Below are positions 15,730 to 23,975 of a DNA stretch of 36,829 bases, one piece after another. The DNA lies in NCBI GenBank assembly GCA_052390275.1, contig JBQTHD010000003.1, positions 1-36,829 of the forward strand, written 5' to 3'. How positions within the stretch are numbered: position 1 is the stretch's first letter; each line of letters opens with the position of its first letter. The position numbers and the translations under genes were made by a program. The stretch comes from JBQTHD01 sp052390275 (GTDB taxonomy: Bacteria > Actinomycetota > Acidimicrobiia > Acidimicrobiales > AC-14). The notes under the pieces are model-generated. The model had not been told where the DNA came from, made no database searches, and was given only the letters and a program-made list of their open reading frames with translations.

Positions 15730-15975
15730 GTGATCAAACTGGCCATTTCCAATCTGACCGGTCCGCAGTCGGTGACCGGCCCTGCCGGCCTCGGAGGGGA
15801 CAACCGGTTCCTCACCGCAGCCGAGGTAGCCGGCCTGCTGCGGGTTTCCACCATGACGGTTTACCGCCTCATCCAGGCCGGGGACATCCCGGCCGTACGG
15901 GTGGGCAAGTCCTACCGGGTCCGCCAAGTCGACATCGACGGATATCTGGCCCGGGCCTTCACCCAGGCCGGCTGA
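15730..15975 (+). CDS. BdtA-like excisionase-family DNA-binding protein
   Basis: An 81-residue protein with a MerR/excisionase-type winged helix: FLTAAEVAGLLRVSTMTVYRLIQAGDIPAVRVGKSYRV (residues 28-65). It matches the actinobacterial family that includes Streptomyces BdtA and mycobacterial Rv0500A, and in mycobacteria this gene also follows proC. It is probably a small transcription regulator rather than a phage excisionase, since no phage genes are nearby. TAGTGT (15705-15710) is a likely -10 element and GAGGGG precedes the GTG start. Its stop overlaps the next ATG (TGATG). Confidence 0.85.
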   Translation: MIKLAISNLTGPQSVTGPAGLGGDNRFLTAAEVAGLLRVSTMTVYRLIQAGDIPAVRVGKSYRVRQVDIDGYLARAFTQAG

Positions 15976-17012
15976 TGGGCCCGCCGTCGGGCCCCAACGG
16001 GGCCGGCGGCACAGGGGTCGCCCCGGTCTGGTTTCTGTCCGACTACGGGTTGGCCGACGAGTTCGTCGGCGTGGTCAGGGCCGTTCTCCGGAGCCTGGCC
16101 CCCCAGGTGGACGTCCTCGACTTGTCCCATGGGGTGGCGCCCCACGACGTGAGGTCCGGCTCCCTGGTTCTGGCCCGGGCCATTCAGTACCTGTCGGCGG
16201 GGGTGGTGCTGGCGGTGGTCGACCCCGGAGTGGGCACCTCCCGGCGAGCGGTGGCGGTAGAAATCTCCACGGCCTCGGCCGATGCCGGGGTGCGGTATCT
16301 GGTGGGTCCGGACAACGGCTTGTTGGCCCCGGCGGTGGCCATGGTGGGCGGCGCCGGCCGGGCTGTTCACCTCACCCGCACCGAACTGCACCTGGCGGCT
16401 CCCGGCCCGACCTTCGCCGGCAGGGACGTCTTCGCCCCCGCCGCCGCCCACCTGGCCACCGGTGGGGTTTTCGAGGACCTGGGGGAACTGATCGACCCGA
16501 TGTCGCTCATGCCCGGACTGGTTCCCCTGCCCCAGGAGTCGGCCGGCGGGGTGGCGGCGGAGATCCTTTGGGTGGACCGGTTCGGCAACGCCCAACTCAA
16601 CATCGGCCCCGAGGACCTGCCGGATTACCAGAACAGTCCTGGCCCGGGGAACCTCGGCAGTCCCGAGAGCCCCGGTCCCGCTGCCAAGGCCGGTTCCCCT
16701 GGCCAGTTTGCGGCAGTGACGGGTGGTGGCGCGGAGAACGGAGGAGGCCCCGAGCATCGGCGCGTCGAGGCTTCGCGGCCTGAACCACGTGACGTCGCTG
16801 GCCCGGCGACTCTGGTGCTGCGAGCCCGGGGCCAGACCCGTACCGCCTACCGGGTGACCACCTTCGATGATCTGAAGCCCGGCCAGGTGGGCCTGATGGT
16901 CGACTCCTACGGGCTGGTGGCCCTGGTCTGCGCCCGCCGGTCGGCGGCGGAGGAGTTGGGCTTGTCCGAAGGCGACGCCGTCTGGTTGGGCCGGGAGTCG
17001 GCCGGCCCATGA
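15975..17012 (+). CDS. SAM hydroxide adenosyltransferase (DUF62 family)
   Basis: Family members hydrolyse S-adenosylmethionine to adenosine and methionine. The N-terminal domain shows FLSDYGLADEFVG, LDLSHGVAPHD, VVDPGVGTSRR and VGPDNGLL. The C-terminal domain begins with WVDRFGNAQLNI. An insertion of about 55 Gly/Pro/Ser/Glu-rich residues (about 215-270) splits the C-terminal domain. Members here may be hydrolases, while close relatives are fluorinases or chlorinases; nothing suggests halogenation. The ATG overlaps the upstream stop, and its own TGA overlaps the ATG of a membrane microprotein. Confidence 0.87.
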   Translation: MGPPSGPNGAGGTGVAPVWFLSDYGLADEFVGVVRAVLRSLAPQVDVLDLSHGVAPHDVRSGSLVLARAIQYLSAGVVLAVVDPGVGTSRRAVAVEISTASADAGVRYLVGPDNGLLAPAVAMVGGAGRAVHLTRTELHLAAPGPTFAGRDVFAPAAAHLATGGVFEDLGELIDPMSLMPGLVPLPQESAGGVAAEILWVDRFGNAQLNIGPEDLPDYQNSPGPGNLGSPESPGPAAKAGSPGQFAAVTGGGAENGGGPEHRRVEASRPEPRDVAGPATLVLRARGQTRTAYRVTTFDDLKPGQVGLMVDSYGLVALVCARRSAAEELGLSEGDAVWLGRESAGP

Positions 17013-17800
17013 GGCCCGCCACCACCCTGGTGGTCGCCGCCCTGTTGCTGGCCATCCTGGCCGCCGCCGCCATCCAGTTCGGGGTCATGGGTCGCTGACT
17101 GCGCCCGGGTCGCCTGGCTGACCGGACCGTTCCTGTCGGACGATCCGGCCAGGAAAGCGCCAAAGAGCAGGGCCACGCCCACCACCAGGCTGAGGGCGAA
17201 GGCCTCCATCTCCCCGACCACCGAGTTGGCGAGCCCGCCGGCTCCCAGAACGGCCGTGGCGGCCACGACCAGGAGGTTGGCCACCACGCGGGGTGACCCC
17301 GATCGAGCGCCCCGCCAGCCGGCGGCACTGGCGACCGCCACCCCCAGGACCAAAATGCTGCCCCCGGTGGAGGCCACCGCGGCCAGGATCCGGGGCAGGG
17401 CGCCGAATACCTCCGAGCCCTGGGCGAGGCGGTCGGGCGGAACCGGGGCCCGCAGGGGAGCGGCGATCACCACCCCGGCGGCGAAGGCACAGCCCACGGC
17501 GGTGCCCACCGCCCCCAGGCGGGCCGCCCGGGGCGACCCCACCAGCACGATGCTTCCCAGCGCCAGCACCGGCACGCTGATCACCGCCCCCAGCAGGTAG
17601 AACGTCCGGAAGGAGCCCGGCGACCACCCGAAAGTGGCCCCCACCCACAACGCAGCGGAGGCGGCGGCGAAAATGGCCAGGGCCAGGCCCCACACCGCTT
17701 CGTAGGCGCGCCGACGGGTCCGCCACCCCTCGAGGGCGCACAGAGCGAAGGCCAGGGCCAATAAGGTGGCGGCCGCGGCCAGCGCCGTTCGCATGGCCAT
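16907..17800 (-). CDS. Polytopic membrane protein of unknown function
   Basis: 297 residues with seven hydrophobic segments in the first 220, then a hydrophilic Gly/Gln/Asp-rich tail. I do not recognise the family. The start at 17800 has a TAGCGT box 6 nt upstream on the minus strand. The C-terminal tail, from about 17098 leftwards, is antisense to the 29-residue microprotein and the end of the SAM hydrolase, and it looks like non-coding readthrough. The gene may really end near 17100 with a lost stop, or the overlap may be genuine. Confidence 0.6.
   Translation of the reverse strand: MAMRTALAAAATLLALAFALCALEGWRTRRRAYEAVWGLALAIFAAASAALWVGATFGWSPGSFRTFYLLGAVISVPVLALGSIVLVGSPRAARLGAVGTAVGCAFAAGVVIAAPLRAPVPPDRLAQGSEVFGALPRILAAVASTGGSILVLGVAVASAAGWRGARSGSPRVVANLLVVAATAVLGAGGLANSVVGEMEAFALSLVVGVALLFGAFLAGSSDRNGPVSQATRAQSATHDPELDGGGGQDGQQQGGDHQGGGGPHGPADSRPNQTASPSDKPNSSAADRRAQTRATSP
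17009..17098 (+). CDS. 29-residue single-helix membrane microprotein
   Basis: ATG at 17009 overlaps the TGA of the SAM hydrolase gene (ATGA). The frame encodes MRPATT, a hydrophobic helix (LVVAALLLAILAAAAIQFGV) and MGR, then TGA. Coupling and a perfect helix make a real microprotein plausible. It is antisense to the tail of the convergent membrane-protein gene. No function can be assigned. Confidence 0.5.
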   Translation: MRPATTLVVAALLLAILAAAAIQFGVMGR

Positions 17801-17806
17801 GGCCGG

Positions 17807-17812
17807 ACGCTA
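17807..17812 (-). promoter_or_regulatory. TANNNT box (TAGCGT) of the minus-strand membrane gene
   Basis: On the minus strand TAGCGT is followed by a 6-nt spacer and ATG at 17800, the same geometry as on the plus strand. Confidence 0.45.
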
Positions 17813-17903
17813 CCGCCGGCCAGGCCCACCGATCAGGTCCGCGATCGGGTAACGATCAGGCGCACCGATTAGGGCCGGTCAGGATGGGCGATCGCCGGGC
17901 ACT

Positions 17904-17933
17904 TTGTGAACAGGTGCACGAGGCCGGTAAAGT
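17904..17933 (+). promoter_or_regulatory. Rex operator overlapping the rex-hem promoter
   Basis: TTGTGAACAGGTGCACGA (17904-17921) is an imperfect palindrome close to the Rex operator TTGTGAAnnnnTTCACAA. Its left half serves as a -35 (TTGTGA), followed by an 18-nt spacer and a -10 TAAAGT (17928-17933). Rex bound here would block transcription of its own operon and release it at high NADH. Confidence 0.7.
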
Positions 17934-18013
17934 CTGCGCCCAGCCGGACTCCGCAGCCGTCTCCTGCGACCGGAGACGAATGGCCGGTAGCTCGAACGGC
18001 CGGAGGGATGGCA

Positions 18014-18868
18014 GTGGGTAACGACCACAGGCTGGACCAGGACACCGACGACTTCAGCCTTCCGTTGCTGGCTGCGCCGACGGGTGCATCCCTCGATTCC
18101 TTTTCAGACGCGGCCCCCTCAGACGCGGCCTCCTCAGACGCGTCACCCGATGCGCCACCAGATGCGCCACCAGATGCGCCACCAGCCGTGCCCCTGGAAG
18201 CGCCGTTGGATCTGGCTGGCGGCCGCCGTATTCCCGAGGCCACCGTGGCCCGCCTGCCCGTCTATTTGCGATGCTTGGTGGATCTGACCACCACCACCGC
18301 CTCGACCATCTCGTCGGAACGCCTGGCCGACATGGCCGGGGTGAACGCGGCCAAGGTCCGCAAGGACCTCTCCTACCTGGGGTCCTACGGCACCCGGGGG
18401 GTGGGCTACGACGTCGAGTACCTGCTCGTTCACATCAACCGGGTACTGGGCCTCACTCAGGACTGGCCGGTGGTGATTGCCGGGGTGGGCAACCTGGGCC
18501 ATGCCCTTGCCAACTACCGGGGCTTCTCCGCACGGGGATTCCGGGTGGTGGGCCTGGTGGACGAGGATCCCAGCAAGATTGGGCGCCAGGTGGCCGGCCT
18601 GGCCATCACTCACCTGAGGGATCTGCCCGACCTGGTGGCTGAGCATCGGGTGGCGATTGGTCTGGTGGCCACCCCGGCCGCCCAGGCCCAGGCGGTGACC
18701 GACTGCTTCGTGGAGGCGGGCGTCACCTCCATCCTCAACTTCGCCCCGGTGCTGATCACCGTGCCTCCCGGGGTGTTCCTGCGCAAGGTGGATCTGTCCA
18801 TCGAGTTGCAGATCTTGTCCTTCTACCAGCAGCAACGCCTGCTCGAGCCCCTGAGCGCCGGGGCGTGA
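18014..18868 (+). CDS. rex: Redox-sensing transcriptional repressor Rex
   Basis: Rex binds NADH through a Rossmann domain and leaves DNA when the NADH/NAD+ ratio rises. The winged helix shows VYLRCLVDLTTT and ADMAGVNAAKVRKDLSYLGSYGTRGVGYDVEYL. The NAD site is VVIAGVGNLGHALANY. The domain-swapped C-terminal helix (LSIELQILSFYQQQRL) is present. The N-terminus carries about 70 extra disordered residues with two tandem-repeat families. I chose GTG 18014 because GGAGGG is 6 nt upstream; ATG 18008 is possible. The frame from 17906 would begin inside the operator. It leads the hem operon, as in Streptomyces. Confidence 0.93.
   Translation: MGNDHRLDQDTDDFSLPLLAAPTGASLDSFSDAAPSDAASSDASPDAPPDAPPDAPPAVPLEAPLDLAGGRRIPEATVARLPVYLRCLVDLTTTTASTISSERLADMAGVNAAKVRKDLSYLGSYGTRGVGYDVEYLLVHINRVLGLTQDWPVVIAGVGNLGHALANYRGFSARGFRVVGLVDEDPSKIGRQVAGLAITHLRDLPDLVAEHRVAIGLVATPAAQAQAVTDCFVEAGVTSILNFAPVLITVPPGVFLRKVDLSIELQILSFYQQQRLLEPLSAGA
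18104..18184 (+). repeat. Two adjacent in-frame tandem arrays (15 nt x3, 12 nt x3)
   Basis: TCAGACGCGGCCCCC-like units (SDAAP) are followed by GATGCGCCACCA units (DAPP) in the disordered N-terminus of Rex. Confidence 0.85.
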
Positions 18869-19596
18869 GCGTCATGGAGTTCCCGGTGAACCTCCGCCTG
18901 GCCGGGCGTCGCTGCCTGGTGGTTGGGGGCGGAACCGTGGCCGCCCGCAAGGTCGAGGCGCTGGTGGCCGCCGGCGCCCGGGTCAGCGTGGTCGCCCCGC
19001 AGATCGTCGACGAACTGGCAGGCCGGGCCGGGGTGGCCCTGCACCGCCGGAGCTACCGGCGAGGCGAGGTTCGGGGCTACTGGCTGGTGGTGGCCGCGAC
19101 CGACGACGTCGAGGTGAACCAGGCTGTCTTCGACGACGGGGAGGCCGCCGGGGTCTGGGTCAACGGTGCCGACGATCCCGAACGATGCTCGTTCACCCTT
19201 CCATCGGTGCTGCGCCGGGGGGACCTGACGGTGGCCGTGTCCACCGGGGGCCGCAGCCCAGCCCTGGCCAAATGGCTGCGGATGCGCCTGGGCGACCAAC
19301 TCGGACCCGAGTACGAGGCCCTGCTCGACCTGTTGGCTGCCGAGCGCCAAGCGGTCCGGGCCGCCGGTCGCTCCACCGAGGGTCTCGACTGGGACGGGGC
19401 CCTGGACTCATCCCTGCTGCCCTACATCCGCCAGGGAGATCTCGGCGCGGCCCAGGCCCGGTTGTCCAGCCACCTGTCGGGGCAGGCCTTGGGCCAGGTC
19501 ACAGACCAACTTCCGGGCGGGGTATCGGCCGGACCGTCCGACGGGGCTGAGTCGGCGCCCATTGCCGGCAGCGGCATCACCGGGGAGAGGCCATGA
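18865..19596 (+). CDS. sirC: Precorrin-2 dehydrogenase / siroheme synthase N-domain
   Basis: A Met8/CysG-N-type protein that oxidises precorrin-2 to sirohydrochlorin with NAD+, the branch from uroporphyrinogen III towards siroheme. It has the Rossmann motif CLVVGGGTVAARKVEAL (residues about 14-30), WLVVAATDDVEVN, and the helical domain with VSTGGRSPALAKWLR. The GTG overlaps the rex stop (GTGA); an ATG lies three codons downstream. The C-terminal 45 residues are low complexity. Whether it also inserts iron cannot be told from sequence. Confidence 0.88.
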   Translation: MSVMEFPVNLRLAGRRCLVVGGGTVAARKVEALVAAGARVSVVAPQIVDELAGRAGVALHRRSYRRGEVRGYWLVVAATDDVEVNQAVFDDGEAAGVWVNGADDPERCSFTLPSVLRRGDLTVAVSTGGRSPALAKWLRMRLGDQLGPEYEALLDLLAAERQAVRAAGRSTEGLDWDGALDSSLLPYIRQGDLGAAQARLSSHLSGQALGQVTDQLPGGVSAGPSDGAESAPIAGSGITGERP

Positions 19597-20972
19597 GCTT
19601 CGTCGTCGTCGGCTTGAGCCATCGGACCGCGCCGTTGGGGCTGCTCGAACGCATGACCATTCCGGAGAACCGCCAGGTAAAAGCCCTCGGTGATCTGGGT
19701 GAGCGCCCGTTCCTCGACGAGGCCGTGCTGTTGTCCACCTGCCACCGGGTGGAGGTCTACGCCGTGGCCGAACGGTTCCACGGGGCGGTGGCCGACGTCC
19801 GCCACTTCTTGTCGGAGTTGGCCTTCGTCCCCCCCGAGGACTTCAGTGACCAGCTTTACGTGTGGCACGACGAAGCCGCCCTGGCCCACCTCTTCGGGGT
19901 TGCGGCCGGGCTGGACTCGGTCGTGCTGGGTGAGGACCAGATCCTGGGCCAGGTCCGCACGTCCTGGGAGCGGGCGCGGGCCGAGGGAGTAGCCGGCACC
20001 CGACTGGCGCCGATTTTCCGCCACTCCATGGAGGTGGGCAAGCGAGCCCGAAGTGCCAGCGGGATCCACCGGGGGGTCAGTTCGCTGTCCCAGGTGGCGG
20101 TGGCTCTGGCCGAGGAAAGGCTGGGGGGCCTGGCCGGGCGCCGCGTCCTGGTTCTGGGCGCCGGCGAGATGGGCGAGGGGTTGGCGGCCGACGTGGCCGG
20201 CACAGGGGGCCAGGCGGAGTTGGCCGTGGCCAGTCGCAGCGGGGAAAGAGCCCGGCGCCTGGCCGCCCGGGTGGGGGCCCGTCCCCTGGCCCTGGCCGAC
20301 CTGGCCGGTGCGCTGGTGGACGCCGACGTGCTCTTCACCTGCACCGGGGCACCCTCGGTGGTGGTCACCCGTACCGAGGTGGAGGATGCCATCCTGGCCA
20401 GGGACGGCCGGCCGCTGCTGGTGGTGGATCTGGGAATGCCCCGGGACGTCGATCCCTCGGTGGGCGATCTGCCAGGGGTGACTCGTCTGGACCTTGGCGA
20501 CCTGTCCCGGTTTGTGGGTCCGCCCCCGCCGGAGACTTCCGACAGTTCCTCCCCCGATCCGGCCTCCCCCGATCCGGCCTCCCCCGATTCGGCCTCCCCA
20601 GGTTTGGCCTGCCCAGGTTTGGCCTGCCCAGGTTTGGCGGCCTCGGATCGCGCCGCCTCGGATCGGGCGGCCGTGCGGATGATCGTGGCCGAGGAAGTCA
20701 GCCGTTACCTGACGCTGAGTTCCGCCCGCCGGGTGGCGCCCACCGTCGCCGCCCTACGCCGCCGGGCCGAGGCTTTGCGGGCCGCCGAGATGGCCAAGGC
20801 CCGCGGCCGGATGGCGTCGCTGCCCGACGACGAGTGGGAGCGGGTGGAATCGTTGACCAAGGCCATCCTCGCCAAGCTGCTGCACGAACCGACCGTCCGG
20901 CTCAAGGAGGCAGGGGGAACACCGCGGGGCGAACGTCTGGCCGGGACCCTCCAGGAACTGTTCGACCTCTGA
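19593..20972 (+). CDS. hemA: Glutamyl-tRNA reductase
   Basis: Reduces glutamyl-tRNA(Glu) to glutamate-1-semialdehyde with NADPH, the committed step of C5 tetrapyrrole synthesis. It has VVVGLSHRTAPL, the catalytic cysteine in LLSTCHRVEVY, GEDQILGQVRTSWERA, the NADPH motif VLVLGAGEMGEGLA, and the C-terminal dimerisation helix. About 45 residues of Pro/Ala/Ser repeats (about residues 317-360) are inserted between the NADPH domain and the dimerisation helix. ATG 19593 follows GGAGAGG and overlaps the sirC stop (ATGA). Confidence 0.95.
   Translation: MSFVVVGLSHRTAPLGLLERMTIPENRQVKALGDLGERPFLDEAVLLSTCHRVEVYAVAERFHGAVADVRHFLSELAFVPPEDFSDQLYVWHDEAALAHLFGVAAGLDSVVLGEDQILGQVRTSWERARAEGVAGTRLAPIFRHSMEVGKRARSASGIHRGVSSLSQVAVALAEERLGGLAGRRVLVLGAGEMGEGLAADVAGTGGQAELAVASRSGERARRLAARVGARPLALADLAGALVDADVLFTCTGAPSVVVTRTEVEDAILARDGRPLLVVDLGMPRDVDPSVGDLPGVTRLDLGDLSRFVGPPPPETSDSSSPDPASPDPASPDSASPGLACPGLACPGLAASDRAASDRAAVRMIVAEEVSRYLTLSSARRVAPTVAALRRRAEALRAAEMAKARGRMASLPDDEWERVESLTKAILAKLLHEPTVRLKEAGGTPRGERLAGTLQELFDL
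20553..20672 (+). repeat. Three successive in-frame 15-nt tandem families in hemA
   Basis: PDPAS units (3 copies), PGLAC units (3 copies) and SDRAA units (2 copies) follow one another, each with its own consensus. The middle family adds cysteines to the linker. Confidence 0.85.
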
Positions 20973-21025
20973 TCGACCCGCCCATTGGATCGGAATACGG
21001 CCCCGGCGGGTGGGCACCCCTCTGC

Positions 21026-21099
21026 TCGCAACGCCCGCTCTGTTCGGCCGTCCGGGATCGCAACGCCCGCTCTGTTCGGCGGTCCGGGATCGCAACGCC
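21026..21099 (+). repeat. Non-coding 32-nt tandem repeat between hemA and hemC
   Basis: Two 32-nt copies (21026-21057 and 21058-21089) differ at one position, and a partial third copy ends at 21099. The unit begins TCGCAACGCCCGCTCTGTTC. It lies in the only long gap of the hem operon (20973-21177), which otherwise holds no gene. Confidence 0.85.
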
Positions 21100-21177
21100 G
21101 TCCCGATGGGTCGGCCAGCTTGATCGCCCCCGTCGGGGTCGCCATGTGGCGCCCGGCAGGATGATTCGAACCAGCGG

Positions 21178-22335
21178 TTGACCCCGATCCGGGCGGCAAC
21201 CCGCACCAGCCCCCTGGCCCGGATCCAGACTGAACTCGTGGCCGGCTGGTTGGCGGCTACCGGGGCCCGGGTGGTCGCCGTTCCCGTCACCACGGAGGGG
21301 GACCGCCGGGCGGCCGAGCCCATCGCATCCCTGGGCGGCCAGGGGGTGTTCGTGGCCGAGGTCCAGGCCGCCGTCCTCGAGGGCCGTGCCGACATCGCCG
21401 TGCACTCGGCCAAGGACCTGCCTTCGTCTCCGACCCCCGGCCTGATCATCGCCGCCATCTGCGACCGGGGCGACCCTCGCGATGGCCTCGTGGGCTCGAC
21501 GCTGGCCGGCCTGGGTCCCGGCGCCCGGGTGGCCACGGGATCGGTTCGCCGCCGGGCCCAGTTGGCGCATCTACGGCCTGACCTGGTTTTTTATCCGCTC
21601 CGGGGGAACATGGGCACCCGCCTGGCCCAAGCCGGCGAGTTCGACGCCATCGTGGTGGCCGTGGCGGCCATGAAGCGCCTTGAGTGGGAGGACCGGCTGG
21701 CCGAGGCGCTCGATCCCCTGGTGATGGTGCCCCAGGTGGGCCAGGGGGCGCTGGCGGTGGAATGCCGGGTCGACGACCTGGGCACCCAGGCCCGGCTTGT
21801 CACTCTCGACCACCGGGCGTCGCGGCGGGCGGTGGAGGCGGAACGGGCCTTTCTGGCCGAGGTGGGCGGAGGCTGTTCGGTGCCGGTGGGGGCCTGGGCC
21901 CGGCCAGCGGCGGACCCGACCGGCGCCTCACTTACGGAACCTGGGCGGGATTCCGGCGCCGAACGATCCAACGAAGCGCCTGGTGGGGGTGCATGGGGAG
22001 TCGCAGGAAATCCGGCCGGAGTCCGAACAGGGGTTTCTGGTCGAGGCACCGGACATGCGAAGGTGGACCTGGTGATGGAGGCGGTGGTGGCGACCGAGGA
22101 CGGGAGCCGCCTGTTGCGCCATCGGGCCCGGGGAGCGGACCCGGTGGCCCTGGGCCGGTCGGTGGCCCGACACATCCTGGGCCCGGCCGGCGGAGCGGAA
22201 CTCCTGGGAGCGGGGTTGCGGGATCTGGGATCGCCCGATCGTGGACCACGAGACTTTGGGTCACCAGGTTCGGGATCATCGGACTTTGGATCGTCGACTC
22301 CGGGTCAGGGCCCCCCCAGCGGGGAACGGCCTTGA
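21178..22335 (+). CDS. hemC: Porphobilinogen deaminase (hydroxymethylbilane synthase)
   Basis: Joins four porphobilinogens into hydroxymethylbilane. It shows IRAATRTSPLARIQTELV, AVHSAKDLPS, VATGSVRRRAQL, LRGNMGTRL and the dipyrromethane-cofactor cysteine in EVGGGCSVPVGAWA. At 385 residues it is longer than the usual 310 or so, because of a disordered insertion (about 245-293) and a repetitive GSPD/DFGS tail. I chose TTG 21178 because it places IRAATR at the usual position; the nearby ATG 21161 is out of frame. Confidence 0.93.
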   Translation: MTPIRAATRTSPLARIQTELVAGWLAATGARVVAVPVTTEGDRRAAEPIASLGGQGVFVAEVQAAVLEGRADIAVHSAKDLPSSPTPGLIIAAICDRGDPRDGLVGSTLAGLGPGARVATGSVRRRAQLAHLRPDLVFYPLRGNMGTRLAQAGEFDAIVVAVAAMKRLEWEDRLAEALDPLVMVPQVGQGALAVECRVDDLGTQARLVTLDHRASRRAVEAERAFLAEVGGGCSVPVGAWARPAADPTGASLTEPGRDSGAERSNEAPGGGAWGVAGNPAGVRTGVSGRGTGHAKVDLVMEAVVATEDGSRLLRHRARGADPVALGRSVARHILGPAGGAELLGAGLRDLGSPDRGPRDFGSPGSGSSDFGSSTPGQGPPSGERP

Positions 22336-23975
22336 CCGTGTACCTGGTGGGTGCCGGCCCTGGCGATCCGGGGCTGTTGACTCGCCGGGGGGCCGAGGTT
22401 CTGGGCCGAGCGGATGTGGTTGTGCACGACCGGCTGGCCTTCGCCGGATTATTGGACCTGGCCCCGGCCGGAGCCCGTCTCGTTGACGTGGGCAAGTCCC
22501 CCGGGTCGCCGGTGGCACAGGAGGAGATCAATACCCTGCTGGTGGCTGAAGGGGCGGCCGGTCACCAGGTGGTTCGGCTCAAAGGGGGGGATCCCTTCGT
22601 CTTTGGGCGGGGGGGCGAGGAGGCGGCCGCGCTGGCACGGGCGGCCGTCGCTTTCGAGGTGGTGCCGGGGGTGAGTTCGGCGGTGGCTGTTCCGGCTGCC
22701 GCCGGAATCCCAGTGACACATCGGGGCCTGTCCACGTCCTTCACGGTGGTCACCGGCCACAGTCGCCACCAGGTGGACACCGAGACCAACTGGGAGGCCC
22801 TGGCCCAGACCGGCGGGACCATTGTCGTGCTCATGGGCGTGGCCCACCGGGCCCGGATCGCCGAGCGGCTCATGGCCGGCGGTCTGGACCCGACGGTCCC
22901 CGTGGCCGCCGTCCGCTGGGGCACCCGGCCGGAGCAGTCCACGGTGCGGGCCACCCTGGCCGAGTTGGGATCGACCCCGATGGAACCCCCGGTCGTGATG
23001 GTCATCGGGCCCGTCGCGGCCCTGAGCCTGGTTGGGGCGGCCGGCGCGGTCGCGGCCCGGCCCCTGTTCGGCCGGCGGGTGGTGGTCACCCGGGCCCGGG
23101 CCCAGGCCTCGGAGTTGGTTGCTCTGCTGGGTGGGCTGGGGGCCGAGGTCATTGAAGCCCCCACCATTGCCATCGGTCCGCCGTCCGACGGTGGCGAGGC
23201 ACTGGCCCGGGAGGCCGTCCGGGTCAGTTCCGGGTCCTTCGGGTGGGTGGGCTTTACGTCGGCCAACGCTGTCGGGGCCCTGTTCGACCGTCTCCACGAT
23301 GCCCGGAGCCTGGGGGCCACCCGGGTGGCGGCGGTGGGTCCAGCCACCGCCCGGGCCCTGGCTGAACGGGGGGTGGTGGCCGATCTGGTTGCCGCCGAGG
23401 CTGTGGCCGAGTCCCTGGTGGCGACGTTGGGGCCCGGCTCCGGAGGCCGGATACTGCTGCCCCTGGCCGCCGCCGCCCGGCCGGTACTGGCCCAGGGCCT
23501 GGCCCGCGCCGGGTGGGAGGTGACAGCGGTGGAGGCCTACCGGACCATTCCCGATGCCGGACCGCCTGGAGTTGTGGACCGGGTGGGCCAGGCTGAGGCG
23601 GTGGCTTTTACCTCCTCGTCCACGGTTGCCAACTTTTTGGATCGCTTCGGCCTGGACGCGATCCCCCCGGTGGTCGCCTGCATCGGGCCCACCACCGCCG
23701 CGACCGCCCGGGCGGCCGGTGTCGACGTGACGGTAGTGGCGGCCGACCACACCGTGGCCGGCCTGGTCGCTGCCCTGGTGGACGTCCTCGGCCCTAGCGC
23801 CCCGGTCGAGCCGCCCCCCCGGGGGGCAGTCCCAGAACGAGCCGCCCAAGCGGGGGCGGGGTCAGACGGCACCAGCGCAGGGGCGGACGAGGGCAGCGAT
23901 AGTCGTCCGGGGGGAGAGGGCCGCCCGGGCTCGGTCGTCGACTCGATCGGCACCGGCCCTGGGGGCCAGCGGTGA
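22332..23975 (+). CDS. cobA-hemD: Uroporphyrinogen-III methyltransferase / synthase fusion
   Basis: A bifunctional protein of 547 residues. Residues 1-245 are SUMT (CobA), which methylates uroporphyrinogen III to precorrin-2: VYLVGAGPGDPGLLT, VVRLKGGDPFVFGRGGEE. Residues 250-500 are uroporphyrinogen-III synthase (HemD), which closes and inverts ring D: RRVVVTRARAQASELV, WVGFTSANAV, FTSSSTVANF. The fusion is common in actinobacteria. A disordered tail of about 50 residues follows. TTG 22332 overlaps the hemC stop (TTGA); GTG 22338 is the alternative. Confidence 0.92.
   Translation: MTVYLVGAGPGDPGLLTRRGAEVLGRADVVVHDRLAFAGLLDLAPAGARLVDVGKSPGSPVAQEEINTLLVAEGAAGHQVVRLKGGDPFVFGRGGEEAAALARAAVAFEVVPGVSSAVAVPAAAGIPVTHRGLSTSFTVVTGHSRHQVDTETNWEALAQTGGTIVVLMGVAHRARIAERLMAGGLDPTVPVAAVRWGTRPEQSTVRATLAELGSTPMEPPVVMVIGPVAALSLVGAAGAVAARPLFGRRVVVTRARAQASELVALLGGLGAEVIEAPTIAIGPPSDGGEALAREAVRVSSGSFGWVGFTSANAVGALFDRLHDARSLGATRVAAVGPATARALAERGVVADLVAAEAVAESLVATLGPGSGGRILLPLAAAARPVLAQGLARAGWEVTAVEAYRTIPDAGPPGVVDRVGQAEAVAFTSSSTVANFLDRFGLDAIPPVVACIGPTTAATARAAGVDVTVVAADHTVAGLVAALVDVLGPSAPVEPPPRGAVPERAAQAGAGSDGTSAGADEGSDSRPGGEGRPGSVVDSIGTGPGGQR

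Noticed and set aside
15730..15975. Phage excisionase marking a prophage
   Set aside because: No integrase, att repeats or phage genes are nearby. The gene matches the chromosomal BdtA family next to proC.
15975..17012. Fluorinase or chlorinase
   Set aside because: Related fold, but without the halide-binding loop features that I would need to see. The ordinary DUF62 hydrolase is more likely.
21684..22331. Upstream extension of the cobA-hemD frame
   Set aside because: It runs inside hemC in another frame; the SUMT domain starts at 22332 by the TTGA overlap.
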